NCBI RefSeq assembly: GCF_004375085.3
Contig: NZ_SNAQ03000014.1
Coordinates: forward strand, 1-64,000
Reading direction: 5' to 3'
DNA from: Lewinella sp. W8
Lineage (GTDB): Bacteria; Bacteroidota; Bacteroidia; Chitinophagales; Saprospiraceae
Length of the DNA stretch: 64,000 bases
Positions within the stretch are counted from its first letter, which is position 1. Each line of letters begins with the position of its first letter. The translations under genes and the position numbers were made by a program. Under the pieces are notes generated by a model, which worked only from the letters and a program-made list of their open reading frames with translations, did no database searches and was not told where the DNA came from. Positions 1 to 7,320 of the stretch are shown piece after piece.

Positions 1-2
1 GC

Positions 3-122
3 CGAAGCCATAAACAAGCAATCAATGCCGTACGTAACAAAATCATCAAAGTCCTTTATGCCTGCCTGGAAAAAGACACTATGTATTGCAAAAAGTATCA
101 TCAAAACTTGCAAGGACTATAG
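3..122 (+). CDS. C-terminal fragment of a probable IS110-family transposase
   Basis: The third frame is open from the window edge to a TAG at 120-122 and encodes 39 residues containing NAVRNKIIKVLYACLEKD and a basic, Tyr/Lys-rich end. This resembles the C-terminal tail of IS110/IS1111-type transposases, where a helix of the form A-x-x-A-V-x-R-K-I-I-x-x-L-Y-A follows the second catalytic domain. The stretch is clearly more AT-rich than the genes to its right, as expected for a mobile element. The body of the gene lies outside the window, so catalytic residues and intactness cannot be judged. The family assignment is an inference from a short tail. Confidence 0.45.
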   Translation, partial: RSHKQAINAVRNKIIKVLYACLEKDTMYCKKYHQNLQGL

Positions 123-197
123 TAATCCGATCAGCTCGCTGCGCTCGACAGATAGGAGGAGCGCTATTCGATTCCTTCAATTCACCCTAAGCCCGCT

Positions 198-335
198 CAT
201 CCGCTGCATCTTTTCACCTGGCGCAGCTGGGGAAAAGTTCATCGGATGCGTCAGGCGGCAGAGCAAGTTGAACAAACCCCATTTTACACATCGGATGAAC
301 TTTTGCGACTGCGTCAGCAAAAGATGCAACCGATG
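198..335. repeat. Inverted pair of palindromic (REP-like) repeats
   Basis: Two related units, 198-248 and 289-335, lie in opposite orientation 40 nt apart. Each is itself a hairpin: it begins with CATCSG.TGCATCTTTT and ends with AAAAGTTCATC.GATG, and the second unit read in reverse complement matches the first along most of its length. The arrangement is that of a BIME-like pair of REP sequences. It lies directly downstream of the transposase tail. Confidence 0.6.
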
Positions 336-388
336 AGAAAATATGGCATTCATCTAATCCTTCATTCCTTCAATTATTCTGGCAACCC

Positions 389-433
389 GGTCGGCGGACG
401 AGTCAGCTCGTCCTCGCGCCTCAGCCGACGACC
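389..433. repeat. Nested hairpin upstream of tgt
   Basis: GGACGAG (396-402) and CTCGTCC (407-413) form an inner stem with loop TCAG. GGTCGGC (389-395) pairs imperfectly with GCCGACGACC (424-433) outside it. No U-tract follows. Phrases of the type TCATTCCTTCAAT flank it at about 361-374 and 438-450; they recur as a tandem array at 24741-24788. Confidence 0.5.
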
Positions 434-461
434 TTCCGTCATTCATTCCTTCCCTACGTTT

Positions 462-469
462 TACCTTTG
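462..469 (+). promoter_or_regulatory. -7 promoter box of tgt (TACCTTTG)
   Basis: TACCTTTG matches the Bacteroidota sigma-A -7 consensus TAnnTTTG exactly. It ends 6 nt before the ATG at 476, so transcription should begin at or within a base or two of the start codon, which predicts a leaderless mRNA. Confidence 0.65.
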
Positions 470-475
470 CCGACT

Positions 476-1609
476 ATGCAGTTCAGCCTCCACCATACGG
501 ACGACAAAACCGATGCCCGCGCCGGTACGATCACGACCGACCACGGAGAAATCAAGACGCCCATTTTCATGCCGGTGGGCACCCTGGGCACGGTCAAGGG
601 CGTGCACCAGGCAGAGCTTAAGGAAGCCGTGCGGGCCCAGATCATTCTCGGGAACACCTACCACCTGTACCTGCGCCCCGGTATGGAAACCATGGAGGCG
701 GCCGGCGGACTACACCAGTTCATGAACTGGGACGGACCGATCCTGACCGACTCCGGCGGTTACCAGGTATTCAGTCTGGCGCATCGCCGTAAGATCACCG
801 AGGAGGGTGCCACCTTTGCCAGTCATATCGACGGGAGCAAGCACCTGTTTAGTCCGGAAAGTAGTCTTGGCATCCAGCGGAGTATCGGGGCGGACATTGT
901 AATGGCCTTCGATGAGTGTCCCCCCTACCCCAGCACCCATAAGTATGCGGAAGACAGCATGCACCTCACCCACCGTTGGCTGGAGCGCTGCGTGACCTTC
1001 ATGCGGGAAAGTCAGCCGAAATACGGCCACTCCCAGGCCCTTTTCCCCATCGTTCAGGGGGGCAGTTATGATGATTTACGGAAGCAGTCGGCCGAATTCA
1101 TTGCCGCCCAGGACCAGCCGGGCAACGCCATTGGGGGGCTTTCCGTCGGGGAACCCATTCCGGACATGTACCGCGTCACGAAGCTGTGCTGCGACATCCT
1201 GCCCAAAGAAAAGCCCCGCTACCTGATGGGAGTGGGCACGCCGGCCAACATCCTCGAATGCATTAGCCGCGGGGTGGACATGTTTGATTGCGTGCTGCCC
1301 AGCCGGAACGCCAGACACGGGCTGATCTACACCCGCGAAGGAATTCTCAACATTAAAAATGCCCGGTGGCGCAATGCTTTTGAGCCCATTGACTCGGCAC
1401 CTGCGTCCGCGCCCACTTCTTTGCAACACACCCGTGCCTACCTACATCACCTCTTCCGGGTGAATGAATTACTCGGTCCGCAAATTGCTACTCTCCACAA
1501 CCTGAACTTCTACCTCAACCTGGTCACCGAGGCCCGGGAGCGGATTCTGGACGGTTCCTTCGGGGAGTGGAAGGATGCCCTGGTGCCGAATCTGGAGCGG
1601 AAGCTTTAG
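476..1609 (+). CDS. tgt: Queuine/preQ1 tRNA-guanine transglycosylase
   Basis: Exchanges guanine-34 of GUN-anticodon tRNAs for a queuosine precursor in the cytoplasm. The TIM-barrel hallmarks are present: FMPVGTLGTVKG near the N-terminus, LTDSGGYQVFSL with the Asp, FDECPPYP, FPIVQGG, GGLSVGEP, and RGVDMFDCVLPSRNARHG with the nucleophilic Asp. About 377 residues, normal length. The usual C-terminal zinc site C-x-C-x2-C is replaced by SAPASAPTS just before the conserved TRAYLHHLF, while the fourth ligand His in LHNLNFYLNL is kept, so this protein probably folds without the zinc. ATG 476 is preferred over TTG 467 because it follows a perfect -7 box. Monocistronic; an orphan gene follows after 99 nt. 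Confidence 0.95.
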   Translation: MQFSLHHTDDKTDARAGTITTDHGEIKTPIFMPVGTLGTVKGVHQAELKEAVRAQIILGNTYHLYLRPGMETMEAAGGLHQFMNWDGPILTDSGGYQVFSLAHRRKITEEGATFASHIDGSKHLFSPESSLGIQRSIGADIVMAFDECPPYPSTHKYAEDSMHLTHRWLERCVTFMRESQPKYGHSQALFPIVQGGSYDDLRKQSAEFIAAQDQPGNAIGGLSVGEPIPDMYRVTKLCCDILPKEKPRYLMGVGTPANILECISRGVDMFDCVLPSRNARHGLIYTREGILNIKNARWRNAFEPIDSAPASAPTSLQHTRAYLHHLFRVNELLGPQIATLHNLNFYLNLVTEARERILDGSFGEWKDALVPNLERKL

Positions 1610-1696
1610 CGACGAGGCATTTATCGGTACATCCTCCCTTTCCAAGAGAGCATCCCGAAAAACCCCCACTCGTACGAGGATACCACCGCGGAGGCT

Positions 1697-1704
1697 TACC
1701 TTGG
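1697..1704 (+). promoter_or_regulatory. -7-like box TACCTTGG before the 1709 gene
   Basis: TACCTTGG differs from TAnnTTTG at one position and ends 4 nt before the ATG at 1709, again implying a leaderless or near-leaderless transcript. Confidence 0.45.
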
Positions 1705-1708
1705 GTTC

Positions 1709-2761
1709 ATGGACAAAAAGCCGCTGATCCCCGTACATCCCGAACTCCGCGCCTACCTGGCCGGTCACGGCCGCGAGGTGAAACTTCCCCTGCACTATCA
1801 GGACCTGGAGCGATTCAGTGCCAGCGTCCCATTGTTGGACCTGAACGATAACGACACCCTCTGGCAGACCGTCTACTTCGACGAGCACGAACGCGCCGCC
1901 ATTTATGATGGTCTCGGCAAGATTTACGCCCTGCTGCGCATGGACGGCGACATGAGTGCCACCCAGCACCTGGAAGTCGCCCGGATCGACTATTGCCTTT
2001 TCGGCAACACCCGCCCCTTCCGGATCCGGATCATCAACCGGCTGAACGACAACTACGACCACTTCTACGTCAAACGCACCGACGCGAACCGGATTTACGG
2101 CCTGGAACTCGAAGAGCTTCTCTCCCCCAACAACGTGCTGTACCTCCTCGACGGCGACACCCTCATCGAGGAGCACATCGCCGGCATTCCGGGAGACGAT
2201 TTTTTCGACACCAAACTGGAAGACACCACCTTCAACCAGATTCGGATGGCCAAGGAATTCGTGAAGTTCAACGAACGCTGCTTCGTGCGGCTGCTCGGCG
2301 ACATGCGCGCCTACAATTACGTCGTGGACATTACGCCGGACATCGAGGGCAGCCAGTTTCGCTTCCGGGCCATTGACTTCGACCAGCAGAGCTATGAGGG
2401 CCGCAAGAGCTTTTACCTGCCACAGTACTTCAAAGAGAACAATCCAATCATTTTCCTCGGCATCGAACACATGGCCAACGCCACCGTCCGGCAGTACCAA
2501 CTGGAAGAACGCTCCATGATTGCCGCCCGGATCAAGGCCAGTCCACGACGCATCCGGGAGCTGCTGGGCATCATGAGTCGGGACGAAATCTCCAAGCGCG
2601 AATTCATTTACCAGCTGCGCGACGAGCTCGGCCAACACCACGACAGTACGTCCTTCCGCGGACTACAAACCATGGGAGAAGTGCTCCGCGTACACCTGCA
2701 GCTCCTGCTGGCCAAAGAGTTTACGCAGAGTGCTGATTTTCTGGAAAGCGGGAATGGGTGA
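1709..2761 (+). CDS. Conserved hypothetical protein with kinase-like signature
   Basis: A 350-residue soluble protein without signal peptide or membrane segments. I do not recognise a named family. Around residue 196 it has LLGDMRAYNYVVDI and about 20 residues later AIDFDQQS. This D-x4-N ... D-F-D spacing is that of the catalytic and metal-binding loops of protein-kinase/aminoglycoside-phosphotransferase folds (HRDxxxxN and DFG). Further upstream FYVKRTDANRIYGLELEELL could hold the ATP lysine and the helix-C glutamate. A kinase-like (possibly HipA/APH-like) role is an inference from these motifs only. It follows tgt with its own promoter box, so functional coupling is not implied. Confidence 0.7.
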   Translation: MDKKPLIPVHPELRAYLAGHGREVKLPLHYQDLERFSASVPLLDLNDNDTLWQTVYFDEHERAAIYDGLGKIYALLRMDGDMSATQHLEVARIDYCLFGNTRPFRIRIINRLNDNYDHFYVKRTDANRIYGLELEELLSPNNVLYLLDGDTLIEEHIAGIPGDDFFDTKLEDTTFNQIRMAKEFVKFNERCFVRLLGDMRAYNYVVDITPDIEGSQFRFRAIDFDQQSYEGRKSFYLPQYFKENNPIIFLGIEHMANATVRQYQLEERSMIAARIKASPRRIRELLGIMSRDEISKREFIYQLRDELGQHHDSTSFRGLQTMGEVLRVHLQLLLAKEFTQSADFLESGNG

Positions 2762-2858
2762 TTTCGCCGAAGGCGAAATTAGGATTGAGGACTTAGGCTT
2801 GAGGATCAAGGAAATGCAGAGGAATCCTAGATCCTCAAGCCTCGATCCTAAATCCTAA
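2761..2858. repeat. Hairpin plus long imperfect inverted repeat
   Basis: ATTTCGCC (2761-2768) and GGCGAAAT (2772-2779) make a perfect 8-bp stem right at the stop codon of the preceding gene. It is followed by an inverted repeat whose 29-nt arms, 2779-2807 and 2830-2858, are made of AGGATT/GAGGAT phrases. The arms could act as a terminator-like structure, though no U-tract is present. Related CCTAAATCCT/AGGATTTAGG phrases recur at 6291-6330 and 44281-44313. Confidence 0.55.
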
Positions 2859-3105
2859 CCAAAAGAGCCCCAACTACCCGCGAAAGTAATTGAGGCTCAC
2901 GAAACAACATAACGTGATTCTTTAGTACGGCTGTACGGTACTATGGTAGTTCCTTAGTAATGGGGCATTGTAGTCAGTTGGACCGGTTGCTTTTTGGTGC
3001 GATGTCTATTTATATGTTGGTCCGTTTGACTCGTAGAGTATTAATCGTTCGAGGGGAAAACAGGGTGAGGGTAAGGAGAAGTTGCAGCGGGAAGAAGTAT
3101 CTCCA
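2859..3105. other. Gene-free spacer
   Basis: This AT-richer stretch lies between the convergent ends of the kinase-like gene and the epimerase. I see no convincing coding region, promoter or terminator in it; a 61-codon open frame at 2960-3145 runs into the epimerase gene antisense and has no recognisable content. Confidence 0.5.
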
Positions 3106-4137
3106 TTACTTCAATAAAGCTCCGGTTCCCGGGCGCTCGGGGTAGCGGGCGAATCCGGTGTTGGGGTCAAAGGTGACGCCGGTGGCGGGGTCTTGGGCGA
3201 GTAGCATGGCACCGTCGAGATCGGCGTAGTCGAGTTCGGGCAGGAGTTGGGCGATGGCGCTGATGCCCACGCTGCTTTCGGTCATGCAGCCGGCCATGAC
3301 GCCCAGTCCGAGCGACCTGGCGCGCCGGATCATCCGGCGGGCGGGGGCCAGTCCGCCGCACTTCACCACCTTGATGTTGATGCCGTCGAAGGCCTCCGCA
3401 CAGCGGTCCACGTCGGTTTCTACCTGACAGCTTTCGTCGGCAAAAATGGGCAGGGCGCTGGCGGCGCGGAGTTTGGCGGCGGCCGCCCACTGGTCGGCCT
3501 TGAGGGGTTGTTCGATGAAGCGTACGCCGAGTTCTTTGAGGCCAAAGGAGAGGTCGATGGCCTGATTAAGTTCCCAGCCCGTATTGGCGTCAACGTAGAA
3601 GGGAGAGGTGGTATGTTTCCGGAGTTGGCGGATGATCTCCAGGTCATCCTGCCCACCCCCCAGTTTAATTTTGTACACCGGCCAGGGGAAAGCGCGGAGT
3701 TTGGCCACCATCTCCTCAACGGGCCCCATGCCGATGGTGTAGCAGGTGGGGATTTTCCGGGTACGGTCCTGCTCCCACAGCAGGCCAAGTCGTTGTCCCC
3801 GGTGCCTGGCCCACAAATCGTGGGTGGCCACGTCCAGAGCACAGCGGAGAAAAGTATTGAGCTCGGGATCGGCTTTATCCACGAAGCGCATAATTTCTTC
3901 CGGACTTGATGGTAGTTTTAGGGGCGCAAGCGCGGGTGCCAGCCGATTCAGTTCGGCCGTGCAGCGCTGGCTTTCCAGTCCGTAGTAGCGGGTCATGGGG
4001 GCTTCTCCCAGTCCGGTGAGCCCCGTCACTTCATCCCGTAGGGCCACGATGAGGGTGGGTTGTTCCGTCCGGCTTTCGTGGGCGATGCGGAAGGGATTCG
4101 CCAGGGGGAGGTCAAAGTGGTGGACGTGGAGTTGCAT
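3106..4137 (-). CDS. Dipeptide epimerase (enolase superfamily)
   Basis: Member of the muconate-lactonizing-enzyme subgroup of the enolase superfamily, which epimerises L-Ala-D/L-Glu and related dipeptides, usually in murein peptide recycling. Seen in order: capping domain with LANPFRIAHESR, the KIKLGG lysine motif (K-x-K), metal ligands in VDANTGW, FIEQPL and DESC, the second catalytic lysine in INIKVVKCGGL, and GCMTESSVGISA near the end. 343 residues from ATG 4137, chosen because the conserved N-terminus QLHVHHFDLPL starts there; an upstream in-frame start would only add 13 unconserved residues. Divergent from the DUF4286 gene. Exact dipeptide specificity cannot be read from sequence. Confidence 0.88.
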   Translation of the reverse strand: MQLHVHHFDLPLANPFRIAHESRTEQPTLIVALRDEVTGLTGLGEAPMTRYYGLESQRCTAELNRLAPALAPLKLPSSPEEIMRFVDKADPELNTFLRCALDVATHDLWARHRGQRLGLLWEQDRTRKIPTCYTIGMGPVEEMVAKLRAFPWPVYKIKLGGGQDDLEIIRQLRKHTTSPFYVDANTGWELNQAIDLSFGLKELGVRFIEQPLKADQWAAAAKLRAASALPIFADESCQVETDVDRCAEAFDGINIKVVKCGGLAPARRMIRRARSLGLGVMAGCMTESSVGISAIAQLLPELDYADLDGAMLLAQDPATGVTFDPNTGFARYPERPGTGALLK

Positions 4138-4149
4138 GGATGTCCTGCT

Positions 4150-4184
4150 TAATTTTGTGGGGTAAAGAACCGACAATCGTCGGT
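4150..4184 (+). promoter_or_regulatory. Promoter box and inverted repeat before the DUF4286 gene
   Basis: TAATTTTG (4150-4157) matches TAnnTTTG. Some 11 nt downstream ACCGAC (4169-4174) and GTCGGT (4179-4184) form a perfect 6-bp inverted repeat with loop AATC inside the predicted 5' UTR. It could be an operator or a small RNA hairpin. Confidence 0.45.
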
Positions 4185-4217
4185 AAACTAAGCAACGTTC
4201 GCAACAAGCCCTTACGC

Positions 4218-4514
4218 ATGATCCTCTACGAAGTTACCGTTACCGTCACCGAGCCCCAACTGGAAGAAAAATGGCTGCACTGGATGAAGACCGTACACAT
4301 TCCCGACCTCCTCAAAACCGGACTCATTTCCTCCTTCGACGTCAAGCGGCTCCTGGAAGTTGACACCCTGACCTACTGTTTCACCTATCATTTCCCCGAC
4401 CTCCGGTCCTACGAAGCTTACCGGGAGCAGCACGCGCCGCGGCTGCAGCAGGACACCCTGGACAACTTCCCGAACCAGCTGCGCGCCAGCCGCCGACTTT
4501 TTGAGTTGATGTAG
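4218..4514 (+). CDS. DUF4286 family protein
   Basis: 98-residue protein with MILYEVTVTVTEPQLEEKWLHWMKTVHIPDLL and later TYCFTYHFPDLRSYEAYREQHAP, which is the pattern of the small Bacteroidota DUF4286 family (ferredoxin-like alpha/beta fold, function unknown). ATG 4218 is chosen because family members begin at MI(L/I)YE; the longer frame from 4140 would cross the promoter. A SnoaL-like gene follows 74 nt downstream on the same strand. Confidence 0.85.
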   Translation: MILYEVTVTVTEPQLEEKWLHWMKTVHIPDLLKTGLISSFDVKRLLEVDTLTYCFTYHFPDLRSYEAYREQHAPRLQQDTLDNFPNQLRASRRLFELM

Positions 4515-4588
4515 GCCCTTTCGCAGTACTTTACGATATCACCCCACCCGGAAAGCCCCTTCAAGGCTGCCCCCTTAAATACCATTTC

Positions 4589-4966
4589 ATGGATTCGCAA
4601 CGTAACAAACAAAACGCCATCGATTTTTACCGCACGGCCTACCTCGGCGACCCGGCCGGGGCCGTGGAAAAATACGTGGGTGACGACTACATTCAGCACA
4701 ACCCAACCGTGGGCGACGGACCGCAAGCCTTCATTGATTACTTCAACCGCATGCAGCGGGAATATCCGAACAAGACCATCGAGTTTGTCCGTGCCGTCGC
4801 CGAGGGCGACCTGGTCGCCCTGCATACCCACCAGGTCTGGCCCGGGGGAGACGAATACGTCACCATGGACTTTTTCCGCTTCGATGCACGGGGCAAGATC
4901 GTGGAACACTGGGACGCTATCCAGCAAATCCCCGAGAATTCCGCCAACGGAAACACGATGTATTAG
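4589..4966 (+). CDS. SnoaL-like / NTF2-fold protein
   Basis: 125 residues with the layout of SnoaL-like polyketide-cyclase relatives: an N-terminal helix (NKQNAIDFYRTAYLGDPAGAVEKYVGDDYIQHNPTVGDG), a middle part with AFIDYFNRMQREYPNKTIEFVRAVAEGDLVALH, and FFRFDARGKIVEHWDAIQQIP at the end. The His and Asp positions of YIQHNP and EHWDAIQ line the usual NTF2 cavity. Members are hydrolases, isomerases or ligand binders; the substrate here cannot be stated. No signal peptide. Confidence 0.85.
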   Translation: MDSQRNKQNAIDFYRTAYLGDPAGAVEKYVGDDYIQHNPTVGDGPQAFIDYFNRMQREYPNKTIEFVRAVAEGDLVALHTHQVWPGGDEYVTMDFFRFDARGKIVEHWDAIQQIPENSANGNTMY

Positions 4967-4999
4967 AGGGTGGGTATTGCGCGGTAAAGGAACGGGCGT

Positions 5000-5025
5000 T
5001 ATCTTTGCTTAAATTTTAAGCAAAG
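5000..5025 (+). promoter_or_regulatory. kptA promoter overlapped by a perfect 11-bp inverted repeat
   Basis: The -7 box TATCTTTG occupies 5000-5007. CTTTGCTTAAA (5003-5013) and TTTAAGCAAAG (5015-5025) are exact reverse complements around a single central T, so the palindrome covers the second half of the -7 box and the expected start point. This is the geometry of a repressor operator. Confidence 0.65.
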
Positions 5026-5033
5026 TATTTACC

Positions 5034-5582
5034 ATGAACACGAAAACCCTCACCCGCACTTCCCGAAAACTCAGCCTCGTCCTGCGCCACAAACCCGAAG
5101 TCATCGGCCTCAAGCTGGATGCTTCCGGCTGGGCGGAGGTGAGTCATCTGCTGGCCCAACTCGAACGCCACGGCACGGCCATCTCCCGGGCGGAGTTGCA
5201 GTACATCGTAGACCACAACGACAAGCAGCGTTTTCGCTTCAGCGAAGACGGCTTGCGGATTCGCGCCAACCAGGGGCACAGCATTGAGGTGGAGCTGGGC
5301 CTCCGCGCCACCCCACCGCCGAAAGTGCTGTACCACGGCACGGCCCGCCGCTTCGTTGACTCCATTCTGCGTACCGGGCTGGAACGCCGCAGTCGGCAGC
5401 ACGTCCACCTGAGCGACAACCTGGAGACGGCCATCAAAGTAGGTGGGCGGCACGGAAAACCGGTGGTTTTCCACGTTCGGGCGGCGGCCATGGCCGCCGA
5501 TGGGCATACCTTCTTCCGCTCCGACAACGGGGTATGGCTCACGGAGGCCGTGCCGACGGAGTTTTTGCGGCTACTGGAATGA
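5034..5582 (+). CDS. kptA: RNA 2'-phosphotransferase (Tpt1/KptA)
   Basis: Transfers an internal RNA 2'-phosphate to NAD+, giving ADP-ribose 1'',2''-cyclic phosphate. Seen: the N-terminal winged-helix lobe with [44 protein letters not shown], then the NAD lobe with [29 protein letters not shown] and the closing [14 protein letters not shown]. The conserved Arg-His-Arg-Arg tetrad is compatible with R/H in LRHKP, RANQGH and the later R. 182 residues, full length. Bacterial members usually lack an obvious 2'-phosphate substrate; repair of RNA ends is a common suggestion. Its tight palindromic operator suggests regulated expression. Confidence 0.92.
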   Translation: MNTKTLTRTSRKLSLVLRHKPEVIGLKLDASGWAEVSHLLAQLERHGTAISRAELQYIVDHNDKQRFRFSEDGLRIRANQGHSIEVELGLRATPPPKVLYHGTARRFVDSILRTGLERRSRQHVHLSDNLETAIKVGGRHGKPVVFHVRAAAMAADGHTFFRSDNGVWLTEAVPTEFLRLLE

Positions 5583-6359
5583 TGAGTAAAAACTGCGCGA
5601 TTCCTTGGGAATCGCTATCGTAGGTGGGATGCGCGTAGGGGCAAGGCATGTGTGGGTTAACGCAAAGTTGTAACCCTTACAATGGCGTAGAGTTACGGCC
5701 GTTGTATGCTTTGTAATCTGTGCCCCACGAATATCTTTTTTCACCTTTAGGTTTGTAGCCATTAGTCTGACAGACTATAGACTTATCTTGACTCCCAATT
5801 AAGGAAATATCAAATGATTGGAGGCAGGTGGTGTTTCCTTTCCCCGAAAGGAAACCGAATCAGCCTGGGATAACTAAAGGACCTTCCGCGAAAGAATGTG
5901 GCCAATCGATCTTGTACAATCCTTCCTACTTTGCTGGAGTGGTCGCCTTTCGGGGAAAGGCGACACCAGGTACATGTCCCCGGGGTGGGTGATTTCGACT
6001 TTCAGGTGATTATGATTTTCAAGAAGCCCAGAACTTAGAGAAGTTGGACTTAATTATTACAGAATAAGCCATAGTTTCTGGAAGGGGCATAACGCTAATG
6101 CCATCCCACAAATGCCTTGCCCCTGCTTCCATTAAATCATTTTCTTCCCGATTCACTCTGCACCTGCGCTTCGACGCATTCAATTTGAATCGGCGATCCC
6201 GACGAGTTTTGCTTCGCAGCTACCTTCGGTGGTCGGATCTCGGGACCGTCGCCCCCTTATTCTTTTTCTTTTCCTCAGCTTTCTCCTTTTTCCTGAAGCC
6301 TAAATCCTGAGGCCTAAATCCTGAGTCCTGTACCTTATCTTCCCCCAAAATCATACCGT
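5583..6359. other. 777-nt gene-poor region with palindromic repeats
   Basis: No convincing coding region is present; the short open frames (about 63 and 70 codons) carry no recognisable motif. It holds a hairpin GCGATTCC/GGAATCGC at 5597-5615 followed by GGGGCAAGGCATG at 5638-5650 (degenerate pieces of the element family found around truA), a pair of co-varying hairpins at 5833-5855 and 5942-5964, and repeated CCTAAATCCTGAGG phrases at 6291-6330 just upstream of the ROK gene. TACCTTAT at 6331-6338 is a weak -7-like box for that gene. Confidence 0.6.
5833..5964. repeat. Opposed pair of co-varying hairpins
   Basis: Unit 1 is GTTTCCTTTC-CCC-GAAAGGAAAC (5833-5855) and unit 2 is GTCGCCTTTC-GGG-GAAAGGCGAC (5942-5964). 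In reverse complement, unit 2 has the same TGGTGT flank and TTTCCCCGAAA core as unit 1. The bases that differ (TTCC/GGAA against CGCC/GGCG) change on both arms so that pairing is kept. Confidence 0.7.
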
Positions 6360-7250
6360 ATGAAGTGGGGCATTGACCTTGGCGGCACCAAAATTGAGGG
6401 CGTTATCCTTGACGAAGAAGGGAAGGTCGTTGACCGCCGGCGCATCGCCACCGAACGGGAGGGCGGCTACGCGCACATTGTTTCCCGGATCGCGCTACTC
6501 GTGGAGCAGATGCGGGAAGCTACCGGGCTGAATCCCGCGCACCTCGGCATCGGCACGCCGGGCGCCATCGACCCGCCGACCGGGCTGCTGAAAAACTCTA
6601 ACACCGTCGTCCTGAACGGCCACCCGCTGGATAAGGATCTGGAGCGGGCCATCGGGGTTCCCGTCACCCTGGCCAACGACGCCAACTGCTTTGCGGTGGC
6701 GGAAACGCTGCTCGGCTGCGTGCCAAAGGAAGCTCCCGACGCCAAGGTGGTCTTTGGCGTCATCCTCGGCACGGGGACCGGCGGCGGCATCGTGGTGGAC
6801 GGCAAAATTCTCGGTGGCGGACAGGGCATCGGGGGTGAATGGGGCCACATGTTTCTCGACAACTCGGCGGGCTACTGCTATTGCGGTCGGGTGGGCTGCG
6901 TGGAGCAGATTCTGGCCGGCCCGGCCCAGGAGCGCTACTACGCCAATCTGTCCGGCACGGCCCGCACGATGAAGGACATCGTGCCGCGCTACCGCGCGGG
7001 CAATGACCCGGCGGCCACCGCTACCCTGGACCGGTTCTTCCACTTTTTCGCCAAGGGCATCGCCAACGTGATCAACGTTCTTGACCCAGACGTCGTGGTG
7101 CTCGGCGGTGGCCTCGGCAACATCGACGAACTCTACACCCAGGCGGTTCCCCGGGTGGTAGATCACCTGTTCAACCCCCGGCTCGACACCCGCTTCCTCC
7201 GCCCCAGCCTGGGAGACTCTGCGGGGGTGTTTGGGGCGGCGTTGTTGTAA
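6360..7250 (+). CDS. ROK family sugar kinase
   Basis: ATP-dependent hexose or amino-sugar kinase of the ROK family, cytoplasmic. Seen: N-terminal phosphate loop IDLGGTKIEGVILD, LGIGTPGAID, LANDANCFAVAE with the catalytic Asp, the ROK signature GTGTGGGIVVDGKILGGGQGIGGEWGHM, the zinc motif CYCGRVGCVE, and the C-terminal NVLDPDVVVLGGGL. 296 residues, normal length. Glucokinase, fructokinase and N-acetylglucosamine kinase cannot be separated safely. Stands alone, followed after 70 nt by the nuclease gene. Confidence 0.9.
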   Translation: MKWGIDLGGTKIEGVILDEEGKVVDRRRIATEREGGYAHIVSRIALLVEQMREATGLNPAHLGIGTPGAIDPPTGLLKNSNTVVLNGHPLDKDLERAIGVPVTLANDANCFAVAETLLGCVPKEAPDAKVVFGVILGTGTGGGIVVDGKILGGGQGIGGEWGHMFLDNSAGYCYCGRVGCVEQILAGPAQERYYANLSGTARTMKDIVPRYRAGNDPAATATLDRFFHFFAKGIANVINVLDPDVVVLGGGLGNIDELYTQAVPRVVDHLFNPRLDTRFLRPSLGDSAGVFGAALL

Positions 7251-7266
7251 ATTGACGGGCAAAAGC

Positions 7267-7274
7267 TACCTTTA
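7267..7274 (+). promoter_or_regulatory. -7 promoter box TACCTTTA
   Basis: TACCTTTA differs from TAnnTTTG only in the last base and lies 46 nt before the ATG at 7321, so the nuclease gene has its own promoter with a short leader. Confidence 0.4.
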
Positions 7275-7320
7275 GTCCCCCCTGACCAACCTAGCCTTAG
7301 TCTAGCGAAAAAGCTCGCTC

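Noticed and set aside
25..725. Short plus-strand frames of 103 and 159 codons before and over the tgt start
   Set aside because: They cross REP-like repeats and the tgt promoter; the transposase tail lies in another frame and tgt explains the rest.
1469..2641. 390-codon open frame on the minus strand opposite tgt and the kinase-like gene
   Set aside because: It is an antisense shadow: composition is dominated by V/G/E/A from reverse-complemented GC-rich codons, it has no motif, and the plus strand carries tgt there.
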